Shown here piece by piece: positions 52,130 through 64,000 of a stretch of 64,000 nt of DNA. The stretch lies in assembly GCA_035610365.1 (NCBI GenBank), contig CM069433.1:60660794-60724793 (forward strand), written 5' to 3'. The notes below the pieces were generated by a model. The model searched no databases and was not told the DNA's origin. It worked only from the letters and a program-made list of their open reading frames with translations. The position numbers and the translations under genes are program-made. How positions within the stretch are numbered: the first letter of the stretch is position 1; every line of letters starts with the position of its first letter. Origin of the DNA: Aquatica leii (taxonomy: Eukaryota; Arthropoda; Insecta; Coleoptera; Lampyridae).

Positions 52130-52400
52130 AAGCAAAATTAACTACTAGAATTAAAAAGATTAAAATCGGAGGTTTATTATCATTGTTATTTAGGAATTAA
52201 TTTGGTTGACGGACATTAGGACCTAGCAATGCATGCAAACTAAAGTTTTCCAGAATATCATGTAAAATGAAACTAACAGAATCTGAGACGCTTGAAAACG
52301 ATATCATAATCGTGCAGTACTAACTGCAATGTTTATACCATTCTTACTAATGAAATTCTTTCCTATACGGACATTAGTAGTTAGCAATACGATCAAACCA
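52130..52400 (+). repeat. Isolated degenerate monomer inside the homogeneous array
   Basis: Carries many changes at once: AAAATTAACTACTAG, TAGAATTAAAAAG, ATCGGAGG, TTATTATCATTG, CATTAGGACC, ATCATAATCGTGCAGTAC, TATACCATTC and ACGGACATTAGTAGTTAGC. Net length change is about -4 bp. TATACCATTC and GGACATTAGTAGTTAGC recur only near 63.43 kb. Confidence 0.85.
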
Positions 52401-54519
52401 AAGATTTGCAAAATATTAAGCAAAATAAAACTACTAGAGGTTAAAAAGATTAAAATCTGAGGTTTATTAACATTGTTATTTAGGAATTAGTTTGGTTGAC
52501 GGACATTAAGACCTAGCAATGCATGCAAACTAAAGTTTTCCATAATAACATGTAAAAACAAACTAACAGAATCTGAGACGCTTGAAAACGATATCATATT
52601 GTACAGCAGTACTAACTGCAATGTTTATAACATTCTTACTAATGAAATTCTTTCCTATACAGACATTAGTCGTTAGCAATACGATCAAACCAAAGATTTG
52701 CAAAATATTAAGCAAAATAAAACTACTAGAGGTTAAAAAGATTAAAATCTGAGGTTTATTACCAATATTATTTAGGAATAAATTTGGTTGACGGACATTA
52801 GTACCTAGCAATACATGCAAACTAAAGTTTTCCAGAATATCATCTAAAATGAAACTACCAGAATCTGAGACGCTTGAAAACGATATCATATTGTACAGCA
52901 GTACTAACTGCAATGTTTATAACATTCTTACTAATGAAATTCTTTCCTATACAGACATTAGTCGTTAGCAATACGATCAAACCAAAGATTTGCAAAATAT
53001 TAAGCAAAATAAAACTACTAGAGGTTAAAAAGATTAAAATCTGAGGTTTATTAACATTGTTATTTAGGAATTAGTTTGGTTGACGGACATTAAGACCTAG
53101 CAATGCATGCAAACTAAAGTTTTCCATAATAACATGTAAAAACAAACTAACAGAATCTGAGACGCTTGAAAACGATATCATATTGTACAGCAGTACTAAC
53201 TGCAATGTTTATAACATTCTTACTAATGAAATTCTTTCCTATACAGACATTAGTCGTTAGCAATACGATCAAACCAAAGATTTGCAAAATATTAAGCAAA
53301 ATAAAACTACTAGAGGTTAAAAAGATTAAAATCTGAGGTTTATTACCAATATTATTTAGGAATAAATTTGGTTGACGGACATTAGTACCTAGCAATACAT
53401 GCAAACTAAAGTTTTCCAGAATATCATCTAAAATGAAACTACCAGAATCTGAGACGCTTGAAAACGATATCATATTGTACAGCAGTACTAACTGCAATGT
53501 TTATAACATTCTTACTAATGAAATTCTTTCCTATACAGACATTAGTCGTTAGCAATACGATCAAACCAAAGATTTGCAAAATATTAAGCAAAATAAAACT
53601 ACTAGAGGTTAAAAAGATTAAAATCTGAGGTTTATTAACATTGTTATTTAGGAATTAGTTTGGTTGACGGACATTAAGACCTAGCAATGCATGCAAACTA
53701 AAGTTTTCCATAATAACATGTAAAAACAAACTAACAGAATCTGAGACGCTTGAAAACGATATCATATTGTACAGCAGTACTAACTGCAATGTTTATAACA
53801 TTCTTACTAATGAAATTCTTTCCTATACAGACATTAGTCGTTAGCAATACGATCAAACCAAAGATTTGCAAAATATTAAGCAAAATAAAACTACTAGAGG
53901 TTAAAAAGATTAAAATCTGAGGTTTATTACCAATATTATTTAGGAATAAATTTGGTTGACGGACATTAGTACCTAGCAATACATGCAAACTAAAGTTTTC
54001 CAGAATATCATCTAAAATGAAACTACCAGAATCTGAGACGCTTGAAAACGATATCATATTGTACAGCAGTACTAACTGCAATGTTTATAACATTCTTACT
54101 AATGAAATTCTTTCCTATACAGACATTAGTCGTTAGCAATACGATCAAACCAAAGATTTGCAAAATATTAAGCAAAATAAAACTACTAGAGGTTAAAAAG
54201 ATTAAAATCTGAGGTTTATTAACATTGTTATTTAGGAATTAGTTTGGTTGACGGACATTAAGACCTAGCAATGCATGCAAACTAAAGTTTTCCATAATAA
54301 CATGTAAAAACAAACTAACAGAATCTGAGACGCTTGAAAACGATATCATATTGTACAGCAGTACTAACTGCAATGTTTATAACATTCTTACTAATGAAAT
54401 TCTTTCCTATACAGACATTAGTCGTTAGCAATACGATCAAACCAAAGATTTGCAAAATATTAAGCAAAATAAAACTACTAGAGGTTAAAAAGATTAAAAT
54501 CTGAGGTTTATTAACATTG

Positions 54520-54640
54520 TTATTTAGGAATTAATTTGGTTGACGGACATTAGGACCTAGCAATGCATGCAAACTAAAGTTTTCCAGAATATCATGTAAA
54601 ATGAAACTACCAGAATCTGAGACGCTTGAAAACGATATCA
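54520..54640 (+). repeat. Rare monomer type G
   Basis: GAATTAATTTGG, GACATTAGGACC, GCATGC, AGAATATCATGTAAAATG. The same combination occurs at about 61530-61620 and in the degenerate monomer near 52.2 kb. A related form (GACATTAGAACC) is near 18.6 kb. Confidence 0.7.
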
Positions 54641-55959
54641 TATTGTACAGCAGTACTAACTGCAATGTTTATAACATTCTTACTAATGAAATTCTTTCCT
54701 ATACAGACATTAGTCGTTAGCAATACGATCAAACCAAAGATTTGCAAAATATTAAGCAAAATAAAACTACTAGAGGTTAAAAAGATTAAAATCTGAGGTT
54801 TATTAACATTGTTATTTAGGAATTAGTTTGGTTGACGGACATTAAGACCTAGCAATGCATGCAAACTAAAGTTTTCCATAATAACATGTAAAAACAAACT
54901 AACAGAATCTGAGACGCTTGAAAACGATATCATATTGTACAGCAGTACTAACTGCAATGTTTATAACATTCTTACTAATGAAATTCTTTCCTATACAGAC
55001 ATTAGTCGTTAGCAATACGATCAAACCAAAGTTTTGCAAAATATTAAGCAAAATAAAACTACTAGAGGTTAAAAAGATTAAAATCTGAGGTTTATTACCA
55101 ATATTATTTAGGAATAAATTTGGTTGACGGACATTAGTACCTAGCAATACATGCAAACTAAAGTTTTCCAGAATATCATCTAAAATGAAACTACCAGAAT
55201 CTGAGACGCTTGAAAACGATATCATATTGTACAGCAGTACTAACTGCAATGTTTATAACATTCTTACTAATGAAATTCTTTCCTATACAGACATTAGTCG
55301 TTAGCAATACGATCAAACCAAAGATTTGCAAAATATTAAGCAAAATAAAACTACTAGAGGTTAAAAAGATTAAAATCTGAGGTTTATTAACATTGTTATT
55401 TAGGAATTAGTTTGGTTGACGGACATTAAGACCTAGCAATGCATGCAAACTAAAGTTTTCCATAATAACATGTAAAAACAAACTAACAGAATCTGAGACG
55501 CTTGAAAACGATATCATATTGTACAGCAGTACTAACTGCAATGTTTATAACATTCTTACTAATGAAATTCTTTCCTATACAGACATTAGTCGTTAGCAAT
55601 ACGATCAAACCAAAGATTTGCAAAATATTAAGCAAAATAAAACTACTAGAGGTTAAAAAGATTAAAATCTGAGGTTTATTAACATTGTTATTTAGGAATT
55701 AGTTTGGTTGACGGACATTAAGACCTAGCAATGCATGCAAACTAAAGTTTTCCATAATAACATGTAAAAACAAACTAACAGAATCTGAGACGCTTGAAAA
55801 CGATATCATATTGTACAGCAGTACTAACTGCAATGTTTATAACATTCTTACTAATGAAATTCTTTCCTATACAGACATTAGTCGTTAGCAATACGATCAA
55901 ACCAAAGTTTTGCAAAATATTAAGCAAAATAAAACTACTAGAGGTTAAAAAGATTAAAA

Positions 55960-56080
55960 TCTGAGGTTTATTAACATTGTTATTTAGGAATAAATTTGGT
56001 TGACGGACATTAGTACCTAGCAATACATGCAAACTAAAGTTTTCCAGAATATCATCTAAAATGAAACAACCAGAATCTGA
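55960..56080 (+). repeat. Chimeric A/B monomer with private base change
   Basis: A-type ATTAACATTGTTATTTAGG switches to B-type GAATAAATTTGG at TTTAGGAAT. It also carries GAAACAACCAG, a private change. Confidence 0.7.
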
Positions 56081-57817
56081 GACGCTTGAAAACGATATCA
56101 TATTGTACAGCAGTACTAACTGCAATGTTTATAACATTCTTACTAATGAAATTCTTTCCTATACAGACATTAGTCGTTAGCAATACGATCAAACCAAAGA
56201 TTTGCAAAATATTAAGCAAAATAAAACTACTAGAGGTTAAAAAGATTAAAATCTGAGGTTTATTAACATTGTTATTTAGGAATTAGTTTGGTTGACGGAC
56301 ATTAAGACCTAGCAATGCATGCAAACTAAAGTTTTCCATAATAACATGTAAAAACAAACTAACAGAATCTGAGACGCTTGAAAACGATATCATATTGTAC
56401 AGCAGTACTAACTGCAATGTTTATAACATTCTTACTAATGAAATTCTTTCCTATACAGACATTAGTCGTTAGCAATACGATCAAACCAAAGATTTGCAAA
56501 ATATTAAGCAAAATAAAACTACTAGAGGTTTAAAAGATTAAAATCTGAGGTTTATTAACATTGTTATTTAGGAATTAGTTTGGTTGACGGACATTAAGAC
56601 CTAGCAATGCATGCAAACTAAAGTTTTCCATAATAACATGTAAAAACAAACTAACAGAATCTGAGACGCTTGAAAACGATATCATATTGTACAGCAGTAC
56701 TAACTGCAATGTTTATAACATTCTTACTAATGAAATTCTTTCCTATACAGACATTAGTCGTTAGCAATACGATCAAACCAAAGTTTTGCAAAATATTAAG
56801 CAAAATAAAACTACTAGAGGTTAAAAAGATTAAAATCTGAGGTTTATTACCAATATTATTTAGGAATAAATTTGGTTGACGGACATTAGTACCTAGCAAT
56901 ACATGCAAACTAAAGTTTTCCAGAATATCATCTAAAATGAAACTACCAGAATCTGAGACGCTTGAAAACGATATCATATTGTACAGCAGTACTAACTGCA
57001 ATGTTTATAACATTCTTACTAATGAAATTCTTTCCTATACAGACATTAGTCGTTAGCAATACGATCAAACCAAAGATTTCCAAATATTAAGCAAAATAAA
57101 ACTACTAGAGGTTAAAAAGATTAAAATCTGAGGTTTATTAACATTGTTATTTAGGAATTAGTTTGGTTGACGGACATTAAGACCTAGCAATGCATGCAAA
57201 CTAAAGTTTTCCATAATAACATGTAAAAACAAACTAACAGAATCTGAGACGCTTGAAAACGATATCATATTGTACAGCAGTACTAACTGCAATGTTTATA
57301 ACATTCTTACTAATGAAATTCTTTCCTATACAGACATTAGTCGTTAGCAATACGATCAAACCAAAGATTTGCAAAATATTAAGCAAAATAAAACTACTAG
57401 AGGTTAAAAAGATTAAAATCTGAGGTTTATTAACATTGTTATTTAGGAATTAGTTTGGTTGACGGACATTAAGACCTAGCAATGCATGCAAACTAAAGTT
57501 TTCCATAATAACATGTAAAAACAAACTAACAGAATCTGAGACGCTTGAAAACGATATCATATTGTACAGCAGTACTAACTGCAATGTTTATAACATTCTT
57601 ACTAATGAAATTCTTTCCTATACAGACATTAGTCGTTAGCAATACGATCAAACCAAAGATTTGCAAAATATTAAGCAAAATAAAACTACTAGAGGTTAAA
57701 AAGATTAAAATCTGAGGTTTATTAACATTGTTATTTAGGAATTAGTTTGGTTGACGGACATTAAGACCTAGCAATGCATGCAAACTAAAGTTTTCCATAA
57801 TAACATGTAAAAACAAA

Positions 57818-60153
57818 CTAACAGAATCTGAGACGCTTGAAAACGATATCATATTGTACAGCAGTACTAACTGCAATGTTTATAACATTCTTACTAATGA
57901 AATTCTTTCCTATACAGACATTAGTCGTTAGCAATACGATCAAACCAAAGATTTGCAAAATATTAAGCAAAATAAAACTACTAGAGGTTAAAAAGATTAA
58001 AATCTGAGGTTTATTACCAATATTATTTAGGAATAAATTTGGTTGACGGACATTAGTACCTAGCAATACATGCAAACTAAAGTTTTCCAGAATATCATCT
58101 AAAATGAAACTACCAGAATCTGAGACGCTTGAAAACGATATCATATTGTACAGCAGTACTAACTGCAATGTTTATAACATTCTTACTAATGAAATTCTTT
58201 CCTATACAGACATTAGTCGTTAGCAATACGATCAAACCAAAGATTTGCAAAATATTAAGCAAAATAAAACTACTAGAGGTTAAAAAGATTAAAATCTGAG
58301 GTTTATTAACATTGTTATTTAGGAATTAGTTTGGTTGACGGACATTAAGACCTAGCAATGCATGCAAACTAAAGTTTTCCATAATAACATGTAAAAACAA
58401 ACTAACAGAATCTGAGACGCTTGAAAACGATATCATATTGTACAGCAGTACTAACTGCAATGTTTATAACATTCTTACTAATGAAATTCTTTCCTATACA
58501 GACATTAGTCGTTAGCAATACGATCAAACCAAAGATTTGCAAAATATTAAGCAAAATAAAACTACTAGAGGTTAAAAAGATTAAAATCGGAGGTTTATTA
58601 CCAATATTATTTAGGAATAAATTTGGTTGACGGACATTACGACCTAGCAATGCATGCAAACTAAAGTTTTCCAGAATATCATCTAAAATGAAACTACCAG
58701 AATCTGAGACGCTTGAAAACGATATCATATTGTACAGCAGTACTAACTGCAATGTTTATAACATTCTTACTAATGAAATTCTTTCCTATACAGACATTAG
58801 TCGTTAGCAATACGATCAAACCAAAGATTTGCAAAATATTAAGCAAAATAAAACTACTAGAGGTTACAAAGATTAAAATCTGAGGTTTATTAACATTGTT
58901 ATTTAGGAATTAGTTTGGTTGACGGACATTAAGACCTAGCAATGCATGCAAACTAAAGTTTTCCATAATAACATGTAAAAACAAACTAACAGAATCTGAG
59001 ACGCTTGAAAACGATATCATATTGTACAGCAGTACTAACTGCAATGTTTATAACATTCTTACTAATGAAATTCTTTCCTATACAGACATTAGTCGTTAGC
59101 AATACGATCAAACCAAAGTTTTGCAAAATATTAAGCAAAATAAAACTACTAGAGGTTAAAAAGATTAAAATCTGAGGTTTATTACCAATATTATTTAGGA
59201 ATAAATTTGGTTGACGGACATTAGTACCTAGCAATACATGCAAACTAAAGTTTTCCAGAATATCATCTAAAATGAAACTACCAGAATCTGAGACGCTTGA
59301 AAACGATATCATATTGTACAGCAGTACTAACTGCAATGTTTATAACATTCTTACTAATGAAATTCTTTCCTATACAGACATTAGTCGTTAGCAATACGAT
59401 CAAACCAAAGATTTGCAAAATATTAAGCAAAATAAAACTACTAGAGGTTAAAAAGATTAAAATCTGAGGTTTATTAACATTGTTATTTAGGAATTAGTTT
59501 GGTTGACGGACATTAAGACCTAGCAATGCATGCAAACTAAAGTTTTCCATAATAACATGTAAAAACAAACTAACAGAATCTGAGACGCTTGAAAACGATA
59601 TCATATTGTACAGCAGTACTAACTGCAATGTTTATAACATTCTTACTAATGAAATTCTTTCCTATACAGACATTAGTCGTTAGCAATACGATCAAACCAA
59701 AGATTTGCAAAATATTAAGCAAAATAAAACTACTAGAGGTTAAAAAGATTAAAATCGGAGGTTTATTACCAATATTATTTAGGAATAAATTTGGTTGACG
59801 GACATTACGACCTAGCAATGCATGCAAACTAAAGTTTTCCAGAATATCATCTAAAATGAAACTACCAGAATCTGAGACGCTTGAAAACGATATCATATTG
59901 TACAGCAGTACTAACTGCAATGTTTATAACATTCTTACTAATGAAATTCTTTCCTATACAGACATTAGTCGTTAGCAATACGATCAAACCAAAGATTTGC
60001 AAAATATTAAGCAAAATAAAACTACTAGAGGTTAAAAAGATTAAAATCTGAGGTTTATTAACATTGTTATTTAGGAATTAGTTTGGTTGACGGACATTAA
60101 GACCTAGCAATGCATGCAAACTAAAGTTTTCCATAATAACATGTAAAAACAAA
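57818..60153 (+). repeat. Tandem duplication of a four-monomer block (2 x 1168 bp)
   Basis: A rare B variant with ATCGGAGGTTTATTACC and GACATTACGACC occurs at about 58590-58640 and again about 59755-59812, exactly four monomers apart in equivalent surroundings. Small differences (for example GGTTACAAAG near 58862, and the GTTTTGC state) show they are not perfectly identical. Confidence 0.55.
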
Positions 60154-61519
60154 CTAACAGAATCTGAGACGCTTGAAAACGATATCATATTGTACAGCAG
60201 TACTAACTGCAATGTTTATAACATTCTTACTAATGAAATTCTTTCCTATACAGACATTAGTCGTTAGCAATACGATCAAACCAAAGATTTGCAAAATATT
60301 AAGCAAAATAAAACTACTAGAGGTTAAAAAGATTAAAATCTGAGGTTTATTACCAATATTATTTAGGAATAAATTTGGTTGACGGACATTAGTACCTAGC
60401 AATACATGCAAACTAAAGTTTTCCAGAATATCATCTAAAATGAAACTACCAGAATCTGAGACGCTTGAAAACGATATCATATTGTACAGCAGTACTAACT
60501 GCAATGTTTATAACATTCTTACTAATGAAATTCTTTCCTATACAGACATTAGTCGTTAGCAATACGATCAAACCAAAGATTTGCAAAATATTAAGCAAAA
60601 TAAAACTACTAGAGGTTAAAAAGATTAAAATCTGAGGTTTATTACCAATATTATTTAGGAATAAATTTGGTTGACGGACATTAGTACCTAGCAATACATG
60701 CAAACTAAAGTTTTCCAGAATATCATCTAAAATGAAACTACCAGAATCTGAGACGCTTGAAAACGATATCATATTGTACAGCAGTACTAACTGCAATGTT
60801 TATAACATTCTTACTAATGAAATTCTTTCCTATACAGACATTAGTCGTTAGCAATACGATCAAACCAAAGATTTGCAAAATATTAAGCAAAATAAAACTA
60901 CTAGAGGTTAAAAAGATTAAAATCTGAGGTTTATTAACATTGTTATTTAGGAATTAGTTTGGTTGACGGACATTAAGACCTAGCAATGCATGCAAACTAA
61001 AGTTTTCCATAATAACATGTAAAAACAAACTAACAGAATCTGAGACGCTTGAAAACGATATCATATTGTACAGCAGTACTAACTGCAATGTTTATAACAT
61101 TCTTACTAATGAAATTCTTTCCTATACAGACATTAGTCGTTAGCAATACGATCAAACCAAAGATTTGCAAAATATTAAGCAAAATAAAACTACTAGAGGT
61201 TAAAAAGATTAAAATCTGAGGTTTATTAACATTGTTATTTAGGAATTAGTTTGGTTGACGGACATTAAGACCTAGCAATGCATGCAAACTAAAGTTTTCC
61301 ATAATAACATGTAAAAACAAACTAACAGAATCTGAGACGCTTGAAAACGATATCATATTGTACAGCAGTACTAACTGCAATGTTTATAACATTCTTACTA
61401 ATGAAATTCTTTCCTATACAGACATTAGTCGTTAGCAATACGATCAAACCAAAGATTTGCAAAATATTAAGCAAAATAAAACTACTAGAGGTTAAAAAGA
61501 TTAAAATCTGAGGTTTATT

Positions 61520-61630
61520 AACATTGTTATTTAGGAATTAATTTGGTTGACGGACATTAGGACCTAGCAATGCATGCAAACTAAAGTTTTCCAGAATATC
61601 ATGTAAAATGAAACTACCAGAATCTGAGAC
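61520..61630 (+). repeat. Second type-G monomer
   Basis: Same diagnostic bases as the unit at 54.5 kb. It lies about 7.0 kb (24 monomers) downstream of it. Confidence 0.7.
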
Positions 61631-62689
61631 GCTTGAAAACGATATCATATTGTACAGCAGTACTAACTGCAATGTTTATAACATTCTTACTAATGAAATT
61701 CTTTCCTATACAGACATTAGTCGTTAGCAATACGATCAAACCAAAGATTTGCAAAATATTAAGCAAAATAAAACTACTAGAGGTTAAAAAGATTAAAATC
61801 TGAGGTTTATTACCAATATTATTTAGGAATAAATTTGGTTGACGGACATTAGTACCTAGCAATACATGCAAACTAAAGTTTTCCAGAATATCATCTAAAA
61901 TGAAACTACCAGAATCTGAGACGCTTGAAAACGATATCATATTGTACAGCAGTACTAACTGCAATGTTTATAACATTCTTACTAATGAAATTCTTTCCTA
62001 TACAGACATTAGTCGTTAGCAATACGATCAAACCAAAGATTTGCAAAATATTAAGCAAAATAAAACTACTAGAGGTTAAAAGATTAAAATCTGAGGTTTA
62101 TTAACATTGTTATTTAGGAATTAGTTTGGTTGACGGACATTAAGACCTAGCAATGCATGCAAACTAAAGTTTTCCATAATAACATGTAAAAACAAACTAA
62201 CAGAATCTGAGACGCTTGAAAACGATATCATATTGTACAGCAGTACTAACTGCAATGTTTATAACATTCTTACTAATGAAATTCTTTCCTATACAGACAT
62301 TAGTCGTTAGCAATACGATCAAACCAAAGATTTGCAAAATATTAAGCAAAATAAAACTACTAGAGGTTAAAAAGATTAAAATCTGAGGTTTATTACCAAT
62401 ATTATTTAGGAATAAATTTGGTTGACGGACATTAGTACCTAGCAATACATGCAAACTAAAGTTTTCCAGAATATCATCTAAAATGAAACTACCAGAATCT
62501 GAGACGCTTGAAAACGATATCATATTGTACAGCAGTACTAACTGCAATGTTTATAACATTCTTACTAATGAAATTCTTTCCTATACAGACATTAGTCGTT
62601 AGCAATACGATCAAACCAAAGATTTGCAAAATATTAAGCAAAATAAAACTACTAGAGGTTAAAAAGATTAAAATCTGAGGTTTATTAAC

Positions 62690-62790
62690 ATTGTTATTTA
62701 GGAATTAGTTTGGTTGACGGACATTAAGACCTAGCAATACATGCAAACTAAAGTTTTCCAGAATATCATCTAAAATGAAACTACCAGAAT
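62690..62790 (+). repeat. Chimeric A/B monomer
   Basis: A-type up to GACATTAAGACC, then B-type (CAATACATGC, AGAATATCATCT). The switch is close to the one at 38.5 kb, near the start of half 2. Confidence 0.7.
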
Positions 62791-63419
62791 CTGAGACGCT
62801 TGAAAACGATATCATATTGTACAGCAGTACTAACTGCAATGTTTATAACATTCTTACTAATGAAATTCTTTCCTATACAGACATTAGTCGTTAGCAATAC
62901 GATCAAACCAAAGATTTGCAAAATATTAAGCAAAATAAAACTACTAGAGGTTAAAAAGATTAAAATCTGAGGTTTATTGACATTGTTATTTAGGAATTAG
63001 TTTGGTTGACGGACATTAAGACCTAGCAATGCATGCAAACTAAAGTTTTCCAAAATATCATGTAAAATGAAACTACCAAAATCTGAGACGCTTGAAAACG
63101 ATATCATATTGTACAGCAGTACTAACTGCAATGTTTATAACATTCTTACTAATGAAATTCTTTCCTATACAGACATTAGTCGTTAGCAATACGATCAAAC
63201 CAAAGATTTGCAAAATATTAAGCAAAATAAAACTACTAGAGGTTAAAAAGATTAAAATCTGAGGTTTATTAACATTGTTATTTAGGAATTAGTTTGGTTG
63301 ACGGACATTAAGACCTAGCAATGCATGCAAACTAAAGTTTTCCATAATAACATGTAAAAACAAACTAACAGAATCTGAGACGCTTGAAAACGATATCATA
63401 TTGTACAGCAGTACTAACT

Positions 63420-64000
63420 GCAATGTTTATACCATTCTTACTAATGAAATTCTTTCCTATAAGGACATTAGTAGTTAGCAATACGATCAAACCAAAGATT
63501 TGCAAAATATTAAGCAAAATAAAACTACTAGAGGTTAAAAAGATAAAAATCGGAAATTTATTACCAATATTATTTAGGAATAAATTTGGTTGACGGACAT
63601 TAGTACCTAGCAATACATGCAAACTAAAGTTTTCCATAATATCATGTAAAATCAAACTACCAGAATCTGAGACGCTTGAAAACGATATCATATTGTACAG
63701 CAGTACTAACTGCAATGTTTATAACATTCTTACTAATGAAATTCTTTCCTATACAGACATTAGTCGTTAGCAATACGATCAAACCAAAGATTTGCAAAAT
63801 ATTAAGCAAAATAAAACTACTAGAGGTTAAAAAGATTATAATCTGAGGTTTATTAACAAAGTTATTTAGGAATTAGTTTGGTTGACGGACATTAAGACCT
63901 AGCAATGCAAACTAAAGTTTTTGAAAATATCATGTAAAATGAAACTACCAGAATCTGAGACGCTTGAAAACGATATCATATTGTACAGCAGTACTAACTG
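63420..64000 (+). repeat. Rising divergence at the right end of the window
   Basis: The last two monomers carry several private changes each: TATACCATTC, TATAAGGACATTAGTAG, AGATAAAAATCGGAAATTT, GATTATAATCTG, TTAACAAAGTTATT, CAATGCAAAC and GTTTTTGAAAATATC. Units at array edges escape homogenisation, so the array end may lie not far beyond the window. Confidence 0.55.

Larger units (their letters stand above)
32441..64000 (+). repeat. Satellite block 5, ~108 monomers, homogeneous A/B array
   Basis: Uninterrupted direct array of 292-bp units, most of them base-identical by eye. About two thirds are type A (ATTAACATTG, GCATGCAAAC, ATAATAACATG). The rest are mostly type B (ATTACCAATATT, AGAATATCATCT). 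B monomers recur at intervals of 1, 2, 3, 4 or 5 units, most often 2 (584 bp), so higher-order structure is irregular. C, D and F types, common left of 29.3 kb, are essentially absent. Divergence rises again in the last ~600 bp. No insert and no genes in this stretch. Confidence 0.95.

Noticed and set aside
1-64000. Insect telomere repeat (TTAGG)
   Set aside because: TTAGG occurs once per half 1 within TTTAGGAAT but never in tandem.

Overview
Identification. This window is non-coding, AT-rich eukaryotic heterochromatin. It is a head-to-tail satellite array with a monomer of about 292 bp (roughly 177 monomers by length), all in one orientation. The array is interrupted four times by the same 3.1-kb non-autonomous, transposon-like insert. 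I find no credible protein gene, rRNA, tRNA, CRISPR array or bacterial signal. Every longer open frame is a by-product of the repeat. The style (several-hundred-bp AT-rich satellite, CpG not depleted, insert with hAT-like GGGGTGT ends) fits an arthropod, probably an insect, but the species cannot be named from sequence alone.

Layout. Satellite blocks lie at 1-4610, 7728-13840, 16946-22752, 25859-29335 and 32441-64000. Inserts lie at 4611-7727, 13841-16945, 22753-25858 and 29336-32440. The first four blocks are a patchwork of at least five monomer types, called A, B, C, D and F here. The last block (31.6 kb) is nearly homogeneous, with mostly A monomers and B monomers recurring every 1 to 5 units, most often every 2.

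How it is built. (1) The 292-bp monomer is itself an old, diverged duplication: a 132-bp half and a 160-bp half both start with GACATTA and TAGCAAT and stay alignable. The longer half carries about 28 extra bp holding a short palindromic box. (2) The insert has long imperfect inverted arms (about 349 and 321 bp) rich in GGTTAA/TTAACC motifs around a gene-less core of about 2.45 kb. (3) All four inserts sit at the same base of the same monomer type, in the same orientation. They therefore spread by amplification of satellite plus insert, not by repeated transposition. A matching uninterrupted monomer (an empty site) survives at 17681-17833. (4) Inserts 2-4 share a seven-monomer upstream cassette, and about 6.58 kb (end of block 3, insert 3, block 4, insert 4) is a recent tandem segmental duplication.

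Caution. Arrays this uniform are easily collapsed or expanded in assembly. Copy numbers and the long-range order need long-read support.
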